From positions 1 through 63,084 of the forward strand of contig CASFEZ010000025.1 of the NCBI GenBank assembly GCA_949293815.1: a stretch of DNA of 63,084 nucleotides. Reading direction: 5' to 3'. Positions 25,676 through 34,153 of the stretch are shown piece by piece. This stretch comes from an uncultured Eubacteriales bacterium. GTDB lineage: Bacteria > Bacillota > Clostridia > Oscillospirales > Acutalibacteraceae. Position 1 is the first letter of the stretch. Every line of letters starts with the position of its first letter. A program made the translations under genes and the position numbers. The notes beneath the pieces were generated by a model. That model did not search any database. It was not told where the DNA came from and saw nothing but the letters and a program-made list of their open reading frames with translations.

Positions 25676-25704
25676 ATTATACCAAAACCTTGGCGGTAAA
25701 GCAA
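25676..25704 (-). promoter_or_regulatory. Sigma-A promoter of the nusB operon
   Basis: TTGCTT (25704-25699) and TATAAT (25681-25676) have a 17-bp spacer. The predicted start is near 25669, giving a leader of about 105 nt that contains the boxA-like element and the terminator. Confidence 0.7.
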
Positions 25705-25746
25705 CTGTTTTCTGTTTTTTATCAAGGGGAATTAAAATGTTATCCT

Positions 25747-28734
25747 CTATTGTGCATCAAAGGTATCCAGTTTCAGCGCAACGCGCAGGATCATGCGTGC
25801 GTCTGAAGAACGGATGATACCGTTTTTGTCCGTATCGGCGGCAAGCGCCTGACGGGGATTCAGCATCTCCAGCGAAAGCGCCGCACGAAGCGCCAGCCGC
25901 GCGTCCGCACTTGTCACTTTGCCGTCGCCGTTCACATCGCCAAGGGTATAGTCCGGCTCGCCGGGCGTTTCCGATGGAGTCGGCGGGGCGGATGTGATGG
26001 GCAGTGTGATATCCGCATCCGGCGCGGTCGTATGCGGCGCAGTGGACTGAGAAATCGGCTCGGTGGTGGTTACAGGGGCGGCGGATGTCGTTTCAGGATC
26101 TTGCGCGGTGGTATCGGGAGCGGGATCCGGCGCCTCGTCCACCCGTCTTGCGGTCAGCAGCGGTTCATTGTGCTCGCCAAAGGCAATGCCGTTCCAAAGC
26201 GCATCACCGCCCGCATAAACCACTCTGTCCAGATTCAAACAGAACGCCATATCCTCAACCACCCGCAGCCCGGCGGGAAGTGTAATCTGCTCCAGCTGCT
26301 CTTCTCCGCAGAACGCGGCTTTCCCGATATTATCAACGCTGTCAGGAACGGTATAAGCCGCAAGGGAAAGCCCCATGGGATATTGCAAAAGCAGGGTTTG
26401 TTCTTTATCATACAAAACACCGTAGGCATCGGTATAATAGTAAGCGTTGTCGGGCGATACGGAAATACCGTTTAAGGAAGAACAAAAGACAAACGGCGAA
26501 CGACCGATTTCCACCACCGAAGCGGGAATATCCGCTTTTGTCAGGTGCGTACAGCCGCTGAACGCGGATTCGCCGATATACTGTAAGCTATTCGGCAAAT
26601 ACACGGCGGAAAGATTTTTGCATTCGCTGAACGCCAGCACTGCGATGGTGCGCGTGCCGTCCCGAACGGTATAGGCGCCGTCCAGCGTATCTTCCGCCGA
26701 CAGCAGACAGTTCCCCAGATATAATACGCCGTCCTGCCAGTTGTCCGGAGTATCATAGAAAGCGGTATAAGTAAAGGTTGAAGCGCCGATGCTGCGAATA
26801 TTATCGGACAAATCAATCTCATACAGCGCCTCGCAGAAAGAGAAGGCAGACTCGCCAATGACAGAAACAGAATCGGGAATGTCTATCGACGGCATCGAGG
26901 AACAGCCGGTAAATGCATAGTCGCCAATACTTGTCAAACTATTCGGGAGCGTAACCGTAGAAAGCTGATCGCAATGGGCAAAGGCATTTTCCGGCAGGAC
27001 GGTTAAGCCATCGTCGATAACAACCGATGACAGTTGTTCGCATTCCGAAAACGCGCCGTCACCGATTTCCGCAACGGATGCCGGGATAGTCAGCGCCAGG
27101 ATGCCGCTGCCGGCAAACGCGCCCGCCCCGATGGTGCGAATGGTCTCAGGCAAAATGACATCTTCGATTTCGGTATGGTTTGCGAAAACATCCGCCCCGA
27201 TGCCGGTCACGGTTAATCCCTGCACCTGTGCGGGAATCTCAATCTGCCGCAGCTCATCGCCCTCATAGGCGCTTATTACCAGGCCGCCGTTGCCATCAGA
27301 GGAAAAATACAGCGTGCCCTCCTGCTGCCCGCCGGTGTTCGGATCGGTCGTCTCATCGGCAGTTGTCGGAACCGATGTGACGGGATGCGTGGATTCCACA
27401 TAATCCACAGCATCGGGACGCAGGGTATACAGCGTCGGCTGACTGCGGTCAGTTACATACCAGCGCACTGCGCCGTCCGAGCAGAGAATCGGCTGGCAGT
27501 CGGAAAGGGGCGCCTGTGAGGTAACCATTCCGCTGAGAGGCGCACCATCGCCGTTTACAATCACGGATTTTAAGACCGTATTGCCGCTGGCGGTTTCTTC
27601 CCATAATACCAGAAAACGCTCGCCGCTAAGCGCCACAAGGTGGGGGTTGCCGACAGAAACAGCATCGTCATCCGCGTAATTTGTCAGCCAGTGAATCTCC
27701 GTGGCAATCAAATCTTTATCGGTAACAGTTAAAAAGATATTTCTTGTTCCGAAGGGATCGTAGCTCTCCGCGCTGCTCTGGTCAACGGAATTACCGGCTA
27801 TGAGAACGGTGTTTTCTCCGAGCGCCAGACCGCCGACGGCAACGCCGGTATCGTTTGCGCCAATGCTTCCCTGAATGGCAAAGGGTAAGGTATAGGAAAC
27901 CCGGGTAACGGCGCCGTTCACAAGGCAGCGGGTCAGCGCAATCGCCCTCGGATAGGCATCGCCATGGTCAACCCGATAAACATAGGTGCCGTCCGTAGCG
28001 ATATACTGGTTAAATGAATGGCTGACATAGCCCGCCTGCCGCAGGTTCATGACATCGTAAAAAGAGTCCGCAACCGTCATGGTGTCTTCCTCAATCACAA
28101 AGGTCATATTCGCCTGGTGGTGCAGACCGGCTTCATCGGCATACATTTCATGGCTGGTATGAATATACAGCTTGCCGCCGGTCTCGACCATACGCGGCGT
28201 ACCGGCATCAAAGGGAATATAGGTATTCGCGCCGTATATGCTGCAAGCATCGATTCTTGTCCAGTCCTCGGCATATTTTACAATGCGCAAAACCTCCGTG
28301 CTGTCGCTCTCCTGGGGATTTTCCGCACCGAAAAGCACATATCGGTAGTTTTCTCCGGCAAAATACCCGCCGAACAGCTCCAACTCACCGGCAATAGCCG
28401 TTTCGGATTGCAGCGCACCTGCCGCATCAAAAATTTCGGCGAGCAGGCTTTCACCCGTCCATTCCACCCGCTCAAAGCCGCCATCCGCACGCGCGGACAG
28501 ATAGGAAGCAACCGGAACCGCCCATCGATCGGCATTGACATATTCATGGCCGGACAGATTCGATGAGGACGCGCCATGTAGAGTAATAGAAGAAAGATAG
28601 CGGTTATCCTCCGCTGCCGCTGCGATGGAAGAAGACAGCGACGACCAGCCTACGGGTATAAACAAGGACAGAAGAAAAAGCATTGCCAAAAAAGCGGCGC
28701 ATGTTCGCCGTGTTGCCCTACTGCATTTTTCCAT
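25747..28734 (-). CDS. Secreted BspA-type leucine-rich-repeat protein with dockerin
   Basis: The protein has 995 residues. ATG 28734 is preceded by AGGGTG at 8 nt. A basic start and hydrophobic core (about residues 10-38) form a signal peptide. Residues about 45-450 are beta-rich and probably a propeller-like domain. Residues about 470-880 hold BspA/LRR_5-type repeats (ETIRTIGAGAFAGSG, NSLTSIGDYAFTGCS, DSVSVIGESAFSFCE and others). A Thr/Pro-rich linker (about 885-935) leads to a type I dockerin with two repeats, DVNGDGKVTSADARLALRA and DTDKNGIIRSSDARMILR. Dockerins bind cohesins, so the protein is probably surface- or cellulosome-like-complex-bound. It stands between spoIIIAH and nusB, where Clostridia usually have an Asp23-type gene. 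Confidence 0.88.
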   Translation of the reverse strand: MEKCSRATRRTCAAFLAMLFLLSLFIPVGWSSLSSSIAAAAEDNRYLSSITLHGASSSNLSGHEYVNADRWAVPVASYLSARADGGFERVEWTGESLLAEIFDAAGALQSETAIAGELELFGGYFAGENYRYVLFGAENPQESDSTEVLRIVKYAEDWTRIDACSIYGANTYIPFDAGTPRMVETGGKLYIHTSHEMYADEAGLHHQANMTFVIEEDTMTVADSFYDVMNLRQAGYVSHSFNQYIATDGTYVYRVDHGDAYPRAIALTRCLVNGAVTRVSYTLPFAIQGSIGANDTGVAVGGLALGENTVLIAGNSVDQSSAESYDPFGTRNIFLTVTDKDLIATEIHWLTNYADDDAVSVGNPHLVALSGERFLVLWEETASGNTVLKSVIVNGDGAPLSGMVTSQAPLSDCQPILCSDGAVRWYVTDRSQPTLYTLRPDAVDYVESTHPVTSVPTTADETTDPNTGGQQEGTLYFSSDGNGGLVISAYEGDELRQIEIPAQVQGLTVTGIGADVFANHTEIEDVILPETIRTIGAGAFAGSGILALTIPASVAEIGDGAFSECEQLSSVVIDDGLTVLPENAFAHCDQLSTVTLPNSLTSIGDYAFTGCSSMPSIDIPDSVSVIGESAFSFCEALYEIDLSDNIRSIGASTFTYTAFYDTPDNWQDGVLYLGNCLLSAEDTLDGAYTVRDGTRTIAVLAFSECKNLSAVYLPNSLQYIGESAFSGCTHLTKADIPASVVEIGRSPFVFCSSLNGISVSPDNAYYYTDAYGVLYDKEQTLLLQYPMGLSLAAYTVPDSVDNIGKAAFCGEEQLEQITLPAGLRVVEDMAFCLNLDRVVYAGGDALWNGIAFGEHNEPLLTARRVDEAPDPAPDTTAQDPETTSAAPVTTTEPISQSTAPHTTAPDADITLPITSAPPTPSETPGEPDYTLGDVNGDGKVTSADARLALRAALSLEMLNPRQALAADTDKNGIIRSSDARMILRVALKLDTFDAQ

Positions 28735-28752
28735 AATTTGCACACCCTATAT

Positions 28753-28788
28753 AAAAAAATCAATGAACCTAAAAAAAGTTTCATTGAT
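28753..28788 (-). terminator. Terminator-like hairpin in the LRR-dockerin leader
   Basis: On the minus strand ATCAATGAA pairs with TTCATTGAT and is followed by seven T residues. It begins at the predicted transcription start of the LRR-dockerin gene and ends about 20 bp before its ATG. It could be an early attenuator or a stabilising 5' stem. Confidence 0.6.
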
Positions 28789-28791
28789 TAT

Positions 28792-28821
28792 AGTATATAG
28801 CAGCAATAGAACCTTTGTCAA
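28792..28821 (-). promoter_or_regulatory. Sigma-A promoter of the LRR-dockerin gene
   Basis: TTGACA (28821-28816) and TATACT (28797-28792) have an 18-bp spacer; the predicted start is near 28785. Confidence 0.7.
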
Positions 28822-28865
28822 TAGATATACTTTCCTTTCAAACATAATGAACATATGTCAAAAAA

Positions 28866-29088
28866 GGGGCTGTTGCCTTTCGCGCAGACCAAAAAGCAAA
28901 AGAATAAAGATGTGGACTGTCACACACAAATGGAAGCAGCAAACAGGCTTTTATGTGCGACAGTCTTTGTTTTGTTTTATAAGGATAAATTATATTTGCT
29001 TTTCTAAGCGTTTTTTCGCCCGCTCGCGGTACCTTTGTACAGCTTCGGGGCGAAAAAAACGCTTTCTGAATCAAAATGCAACAGCCCC
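28866..29088. repeat. Structured repeat, copy 2 (MITE-like, 223 bp)
   Basis: The ends are GGGGCTGTTGC (28866-28876) and GCAACAGCCCC (29078-29088). Relative to copy 1 the interior is inverted. The hairpin arms TTTTTTCGCCC/GGGCGAAAAAAACGC and GGACTGTCACACA/TGTGCGACAGTC are kept. It lies 6 bp after the spoIIIAH stop and on the minus strand is followed by TTTTTTG, so it probably ends the spoIIIA transcript. No open frame or target-site duplication is evident. Confidence 0.85.
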
Positions 29089-29094
29089 GTTGGC

Positions 29095-29649
29095 TTATTC
29101 CGCGCTGGACTGCGCACCGATGATTTTAATATTATCGGATTTAATATCGGTATTATCCAGCACAATCTCCGTAATCTGCAAAACAGAGGTTTCATCAATG
29201 CTTTCCGGCGCAACAACGATTTGTATGGCATCGCCGTTGATAACCGCTACGCAGTCCCCGCCGATTTTTGCGCTGACCAGCGCCTCGATATCGCTTTCCA
29301 GTTTAATCGACTCCGACAGGCTGTTCAAATCGTCGTTGGCCTCCTGCACCGCCTCGGCGTCCGCGTCGGCAATATTTGCCATAACCGCCTGGATATTTCC
29401 CAGCGCCTGATCGCGGGCGGTATCCCGCTGCAAGCGAACCGCGGCAAAATAATCCTCGCTGGCATCGCCGGCATCCACCGCCTGGATATCGTCAACGGTT
29501 TCCTCTGCGTCCACCTCCGTCATCGGTTCCTGACCGGAAACCGGCGTGGTCTGCGGTTTGGTGTAATACCAGTTCACAAAAACAGCCGTTGCCAGCGCCA
29601 CAACCAGAACTGCCATTATCAATTGTCTTTTTTTCATAATCTTAGTCAT
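29095..29649 (-). CDS. spoIIIAH: Stage III sporulation protein AH
   Basis: The 184-residue protein has one N-terminal transmembrane helix (about residues 8-28) and a YscJ/FliF-like C-terminal domain: DYFAAVRLQRDTARDQALGNI, then AEAVQEANDDLNSL, EALVSAKIGGDCVAVI and VVAPESI. SpoIIIAH forms the mother-cell ring that meets SpoIIQ in the forespore membrane. GGAGG precedes the ATG. It is the last gene of the operon and is followed at once by repeat copy 2. Confidence 0.93.
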   Translation of the reverse strand: MTKIMKKRQLIMAVLVVALATAVFVNWYYTKPQTTPVSGQEPMTEVDAEETVDDIQAVDAGDASEDYFAAVRLQRDTARDQALGNIQAVMANIADADAEAVQEANDDLNSLSESIKLESDIEALVSAKIGGDCVAVINGDAIQIVVAPESIDETSVLQITEIVLDNTDIKSDNIKIIGAQSSAE

Positions 29650-29662
29650 TTTGAGCCTCCGT

Positions 29663-30211
29663 TTATTCTGTTGTACTCATTTTTGCAACATATATCTTCT
29701 CTCTTCCAATGCCCAGCGCGGCGCTGATCGTTTCGGTGATTTCCCGTTTGACAGCGGCGCTGCCGCCGCCCTCACAAACCACAGCTACCCCGCGAACCTC
29801 AGGCGCTGTGGTCTTTTGTATCAAACCGGTTTCTCCGTTTGCCCCATCGATAATCAAATAGGTTTTTTCATAGGAGGATTCTGTTGTACGCTCCCCGACT
29901 GCCGATTCGCTCCTAATATCCGCCGCATAGCTTGCCTCGCCGTCAGACGCCAAAGTGAGCATCACCATACTTTTGCCGGCGCCGTCGATGGCACAAACCA
30001 GCTCGGTCAGCTGCGAGCGCATGTCTTCCTCCCATTCGGACAGCGAAACGGTATCCGCACTGCCGCCGGAGCTGTCGCTGCCGGACGGCAGCCAATTGAC
30101 CATTTCCGAAAGGAAAAGCAGCACCACCCCAACGGCGCCAATTAAGAGAATCAGCCGGTTCTTTTTGCTTTTCAGCAAATCTTTCAACTGCATCATGTTT
30201 TTCGCCTTCAT
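29663..30211 (-). CDS. spoIIIAG: Stage III sporulation protein AG
   Basis: The 182-residue protein has a cytoplasmic N-terminus, one transmembrane helix (about 20-38) and an extracytoplasmic part with SYEKTYLIIDGANGETGLIQ and PEVRGVAVVCEGGGSAAVKREITETISAALG, the AG signature with its ring-building motif. It forms part of the mother-cell channel. Its start overlaps the end of spoIIIAF by 4 bp. Confidence 0.93.
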   Translation of the reverse strand: MKAKNMMQLKDLLKSKKNRLILLIGAVGVVLLFLSEMVNWLPSGSDSSGGSADTVSLSEWEEDMRSQLTELVCAIDGAGKSMVMLTLASDGEASYAADIRSESAVGERTTESSYEKTYLIIDGANGETGLIQKTTAPEVRGVAVVCEGGGSAAVKREITETISAALGIGREKIYVAKMSTTE

Positions 30212-30657
30212 TCGATCATAACCTCGGGCACCAGTCCCGTCTGCTGCTGTACCAGCGCGCGAATTTCCTCGGCATTCCCCCCTGTAACAATCTCGATTCT
30301 GGTAATATTTATGACCCCGTCCTGCTCAATATGACACGCGACCGAAACTTCGGAAACAGAAAAACCGTTTTCGTCCAATAGATTTTGAATCATTTCGGCT
30401 GTTTGCTTTTCAACATAGGTACTGACCGAATCGGAAAGCTCAGCCTCTGCCTCGTACGCGAAATCGATGCTGTCATCTGCGGACAGCTCTCCGGAAAAAA
30501 CGGAAACCAGCGGCATAAACAGCATCCAGACCATAAAAAAGCCCATCACCACCCGCGCCGTTTTTGCTGCGTTCCCGCGCGGCAATAAAAACCGCAGCAC
30601 CGCACAGCCAACGGCGGCAATACATATGTTTTTCGCCCACAATACGATCGCTTCCAT
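30208..30657 (-). CDS. spoIIIAF: Stage III sporulation protein AF
   Basis: The 149-residue protein has two N-terminal transmembrane helices (about residues 8-25 and 35-53) and a soluble C-terminal domain with the FSVSEVSVACHIEQDGVINITRIEIV pattern. The layout and position between AE and AG identify SpoIIIAF. It starts 3 bp after spoIIIAE ends. Confidence 0.92.
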   Translation of the reverse strand: MEAIVLWAKNICIAAVGCAVLRFLLPRGNAAKTARVVMGFFMVWMLFMPLVSVFSGELSADDSIDFAYEAEAELSDSVSTYVEKQTAEMIQNLLDENGFSVSEVSVACHIEQDGVINITRIEIVTGGNAEEIRALVQQQTGLVPEVMIE

Positions 30658-30660
30658 TTT

Positions 30661-31794
30661 TCAACCTCCCGCAAAGCGCATCACAATACCGACCGCCGCA
30701 ATGAACACAAAAGCATCGAACAGCAAAAGGATATTCAGCATGACAATCACATTCGATACGCCCGAAAGATAAAAGGCAACCTGCGTCTGACCGGTCAGCG
30801 TGGCGGCCATGGAGCAGATATACAGCGCCGCCCACCATATGAGCACCTGCAGCACCGACGGCAGCGTGATGAGCACCATAACCAGAATACCCAGCGCGCC
30901 GATGGTCTGGTTGACCGCGTTCAAAGCCGCGGTAACAGATGTCAGCCCTTCACTCAGGGCACCGCCGACCACCGGAACCAGCCCGCCGACCAGAAACTTG
31001 ACCCCTTTAAAGGTCAATGAATCGGCAGAGGCGGTGGCGGCACTCTTGATGGACAATACGCCGGCAAACAGCGAAGAAATGACACCGAGCACGACGGTAA
31101 AAATGCGCCGGAAAAACAGCGCAATATTTTGCAGATTAAATACGGGATTCACCGCCGCTACCACGCAGATGGCAGCATACGCACCCACAAGGGGCACAAA
31201 AAAGGTATCCACCGCCCACGAAACCGCTTCCGCCGCCCCCAAAGACGCCGCGGAAAACGAAGCGGAGAGCAGCGGTTTTCCGGACGCTGCCACAAAGGAA
31301 GCCAAAATCGGAATCAGCATGCGGGTAAAGCCGGACAGCACACGAATGGCGCTCAAGACATTGCTGACGCAATCGGACACCGGCGCTATGACCAAAAGCG
31401 AGAGCATGAGCATCAAAAGCATACCGCCGGTATCGCTGCTCTTCCCTACGGAGGGCGCGGCGGAATCCAGCAGCGCGAAGAGCAGCACCGCGCCCATAAT
31501 GATGGCGCATTTTTGCATTGGCTCCGTAAGCCCGCCGGTGAAAAGCGAAAGCGCCGCCGATACGACTCGGGCGGGCGTAATATCCAGCAGCGAGGCGGGG
31601 TCGGAAATATCCAGCCCCAGTGACTCCAAGAGGGAAAGCGTTTGCTCATCCAGCGCATCAAAAGCATCCTCTATGCCGCTTTCATCATACAAGGCGTCGG
31701 TATCCGCCGCAAGTGCCGCACACGGCAGCAGACAGAAAAGGGATACACCTGTCAGGAGTACAAGCAAAATCCTTGTAAAACCATTTTTTTTCAT
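30661..31794 (-). CDS. spoIIIAE: Stage III sporulation protein AE
   Basis: The 377-residue membrane protein starts with a signal-like segment (about 8-30) and continues with about eight further hydrophobic helices, as in SpoIIIAE. Typical stretches are DPASLLDITPARVVSAALSLFTGGL and FKGVKFLVGGLVPVVGGALSEGLTSV. It is a proposed permease-like part of the SpoIIIA channel. It starts 15 bp after spoIIIAD. Confidence 0.93.
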   Translation of the reverse strand: MKKNGFTRILLVLLTGVSLFCLLPCAALAADTDALYDESGIEDAFDALDEQTLSLLESLGLDISDPASLLDITPARVVSAALSLFTGGLTEPMQKCAIIMGAVLLFALLDSAAPSVGKSSDTGGMLLMLMLSLLVIAPVSDCVSNVLSAIRVLSGFTRMLIPILASFVAASGKPLLSASFSAASLGAAEAVSWAVDTFFVPLVGAYAAICVVAAVNPVFNLQNIALFFRRIFTVVLGVISSLFAGVLSIKSAATASADSLTFKGVKFLVGGLVPVVGGALSEGLTSVTAALNAVNQTIGALGILVMVLITLPSVLQVLIWWAALYICSMAATLTGQTQVAFYLSGVSNVIVMLNILLLFDAFVFIAAVGIVMRFAGG

Positions 31795-31809
31795 CCTTAT
31801 TTTTCCTTT

Positions 31810-32196
31810 TTACCCGTTTTCAAAGAGGGCGAACGCCGTCTGTATCACCGCTTTGATGACCGGCATGGCGCTGACGACCATCAGCACCTTTCCCGCAAAT
31901 TCCGCCTGGGAGGCCAGCGCCGCCTCGCCGCAGTCCCGGCAGGTGTCCGAAGCGAACTGGGTCAGAATGGCAATGCCCGTTATTTTCATCAGCACGATAA
32001 AATAGTCCCGCTCCACCCCTGCCGCGTCAAAAAAATCCTGTGTAAAATTCAGCAAAGACAGCAAATCCGGCAGCAGGAACAGCAGAACCGCCACGACAGC
32101 GAACAGCTCTGAAAAAGCCGCAAATTCCGGCGTATATCTTTTGACAATCACATAGACCATGGCGGCCACCGCCGCAAACACAACCAGACGTATCAT
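31810..32196 (-). CDS. spoIIIAD: Stage III sporulation protein AD
   Basis: The 128-residue protein has four hydrophobic helices, with FFDAAGVERDYFIVLMKITGIAILTQFASDTCRDCGEAALAS, the AD signature. It is a small membrane part of the SpoIIIA complex. It begins 2 bp after spoIIIAC. Confidence 0.93.
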   Translation of the reverse strand: MIRLVVFAAVAAMVYVIVKRYTPEFAAFSELFAVVAVLLFLLPDLLSLLNFTQDFFDAAGVERDYFIVLMKITGIAILTQFASDTCRDCGEAALASQAEFAGKVLMVVSAMPVIKAVIQTAFALFENG

Positions 32197-32198
32197 CT

Positions 32199-32393
32199 TT
32201 ACAAATCAAAAATCGCGCGAATGTACCGGAACAATTCGCTGATATAGGGTAAAAGCATCATCAAAACAATAATCAGTCCCGCAATGGTGGTAATCATGGT
32301 ATACTCCTCCCGACCGGAGCGGGTCAGAATTTGATTGATGACGGCGACAATGATTCCGATGGCGGCAATTTTGAAAATTACATCAACATCCAT
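32199..32393 (-). CDS. spoIIIAC: Stage III sporulation protein AC
   Basis: The 64-residue protein has two transmembrane helices and the AC pattern MDVDVIFKIAAIGIIVAVINQIL, GREEYTMITTIAGLIIVL. The length fits the family. It lies between AB and AD. Confidence 0.94.
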   Translation of the reverse strand: MDVDVIFKIAAIGIIVAVINQILTRSGREEYTMITTIAGLIIVLMMLLPYISELFRYIRAIFDL

Positions 32394-32405
32394 TCTGTTT
32401 CCTCG

Positions 32406-32882
32406 CTATAGAAAAAGTACGACAACCGTTACGCCGACCAGCACGGGCAGTGTTGCCGCCAGACGGGCATACCGCTCCCGGTCCTGTTTTGCGCGCGCCA
32501 GATAATCCGCAATTTTCTCCTGCATGGCGCCGCACAGGGAAATCTGACCCTCCCGGTCGGTGCCGCCGAGCCTTGCGCCGAAATGCGCCAGTACGGCGCG
32601 TTCATCCTGCGATAGCGCGTCCGCCCGTTCCAAAAATGCGTTTTGCCAGCCAAGACCAAAAACCGCCTCTTCCGTTTCGCGGAACAGCGGGTTTTCCACC
32701 CGCAAAAGCGCAAGAATGGCGTCCAGTGGTTCCAAAAAATAGTCTATGCGCAGCCGCACCGTGCGCACCGCTTCCAGCGCCGACTCAAGCTGTGATATTC
32801 GCTTTGTCATTCTGGAATTGCAAAACATCCCCACCAGCACCGATGCGCTTAAAATCAGAATGGCTGCCATCCATTTCAGCAT
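32406..32882 (-). CDS. spoIIIAB: Stage III sporulation protein AB
   Basis: The product has 158 residues from ATG 32882, preceded by GGGAGGTG. It has an N-terminal and a C-terminal hydrophobic segment flanking a helical domain (RISQLESALEAVRTVRLRIDYFLEPLDAIL, LGGTDREGQISLC). The start lies 98 bp inside the end of spoIIIAA in another frame, a longer overlap than usual. Confidence 0.92.
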   Translation of the reverse strand: MLKWMAAILILSASVLVGMFCNSRMTKRISQLESALEAVRTVRLRIDYFLEPLDAILALLRVENPLFRETEEAVFGLGWQNAFLERADALSQDERAVLAHFGARLGGTDREGQISLCGAMQEKIADYLARAKQDRERYARLAATLPVLVGVTVVVLFL

Positions 32883-33786
32883 AGAGCACCTCCCGCGTGT
32901 AATACGCCGCTTTTTCTCCGATTCCCCGAAGATGTACAAACCAGTCAAAGCTCCCGCTTGCAATCAGCCGCCGCCCGATTGGTCTGCGCAAGAGTTCTTC
33001 CCGGCTGCCGCAATGCACACTCAGCAAAAATTTGACGCCGCAATCCATGGCGGAAAGCACCGCGTCACATTCCGCATCGCCGCCCAGCTCGTCACAGACA
33101 ATCAATTCCGGCGAAAACGACCGGGTAGCCATTTGGATTCCCTGCGCCTTGGGATAACCGCAGAAAACATCCAAATGCACCCCGCCGCACCCGCGCATTT
33201 CGCAGCGCTCATCCACAATCACCGTTCGGTAAAAGGTCGGCGAGGCAGACAGGCGGGCTGCCAAATCCTTTAACACCGTTGTTTTGCCGGTCATCGGCGC
33301 CCCGAAAAGCAGCACATTGTTCAGACCGGAAGTAAAGATAGATTCGTATATTTCCTGCCCGGCGCCAACAATATTTTTAGCAATACGAATATTAACAGAG
33401 CCGATGCCGCGTACGCTTTTGATTTGACCGCCATCGCGCACGGCAATACCCGCCACCCCCGCGCGTCCGCCGCCCGGAAACGAAAGAAAGCTCTGGTTGA
33501 TTTCGTCCTGATGCGCGTATATGGAGCCGCCGCAAAGCGCAGAGACGACTCCCTCCACCTCAGAGGGCGTAACAACAGGCGTTTTTTCATAAGACATACA
33601 GGAATACCGTCCCTTTGCCATGGGAAAAGCAGAACCGAAGGCGCCGCAAAGCACCAGCGGCTTTCCGGCGCGCAGACGGATTTCATAGGTTTGCGCTTTC
33701 ATTTCCTCCGGCAGTTCCGCCAACAGACGGCTGAGATTTTTCGGCAAATAATACAGTACATCGTTGAATTGTTTTACAGTATCCAT
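32785..33786 (-). CDS. spoIIIAA: Stage III sporulation protein AA (ATPase)
   Basis: The 333-residue secretion-type ATPase has Walker A GAPMTGKTT (about residues 168-176), EIRLRAGKPL near the N-terminus, YAHQDEINQSFLSFPGGGRAGVAG and Walker B LIVCDELGGDAE. It powers the SpoIIIA channel in the engulfed forespore. It is the first gene of the operon. A sigma-E promoter is expected upstream (33787-33860) but I see no clear match. The C-terminal 30 or so residues overlap spoIIIAB. Confidence 0.94.
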   Translation of the reverse strand: MDTVKQFNDVLYYLPKNLSRLLAELPEEMKAQTYEIRLRAGKPLVLCGAFGSAFPMAKGRYSCMSYEKTPVVTPSEVEGVVSALCGGSIYAHQDEINQSFLSFPGGGRAGVAGIAVRDGGQIKSVRGIGSVNIRIAKNIVGAGQEIYESIFTSGLNNVLLFGAPMTGKTTVLKDLAARLSASPTFYRTVIVDERCEMRGCGGVHLDVFCGYPKAQGIQMATRSFSPELIVCDELGGDAECDAVLSAMDCGVKFLLSVHCGSREELLRRPIGRRLIASGSFDWFVHLRGIGEKAAYYTREVLYAEMDGSHSDFKRIGAGGDVLQFQNDKANITA

Positions 33787-33871
33787 ACCGCTACTTCCTT
33801 TCCATTGCTTGTCTGATACACTATATGGATTGGCTCGGCGCGTTAGAACGAGAAAATTTTATAAAAAGGGC

Positions 33872-33900
33872 TTGACAAATGCTTCATAAAGGCATATAAT
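33872..33900 (+). promoter_or_regulatory. Consensus sigma-A promoter of the tRNA gene
   Basis: TTGACA (33872-33877) and TATAAT (33895-33900) are exact consensus boxes with a 17-bp spacer, 37 bp before the tRNA. Confidence 0.9.
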
Positions 33901-33937
33901 AATAAAGCGCTTTGAACAAAAGCGGCAAACAACATAT

Positions 33938-34014
<77 letters not shown>

Positions 34015-34016
34015 AA

Positions 34017-34050
34017 GAAGCACCTGAAAATCAGGTGCTTCTCTTTTTTT
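34017..34050 (+). terminator. Intrinsic terminator of the tRNA gene
   Basis: GAAGCACCTGA pairs with TCAGGTGCTTC, and a CTTTTTTT tail follows. Confidence 0.9.
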
Positions 34051-34153
34051 GCCGCATGAAGCTACTTTTGTTTAACTGTCATTTACTCTGTTTCCTGCGC
34101 CCTGCTTGCCAACCGGTCATGTCTGTGTTATACTCGGTATATGAGGTGAGGGT

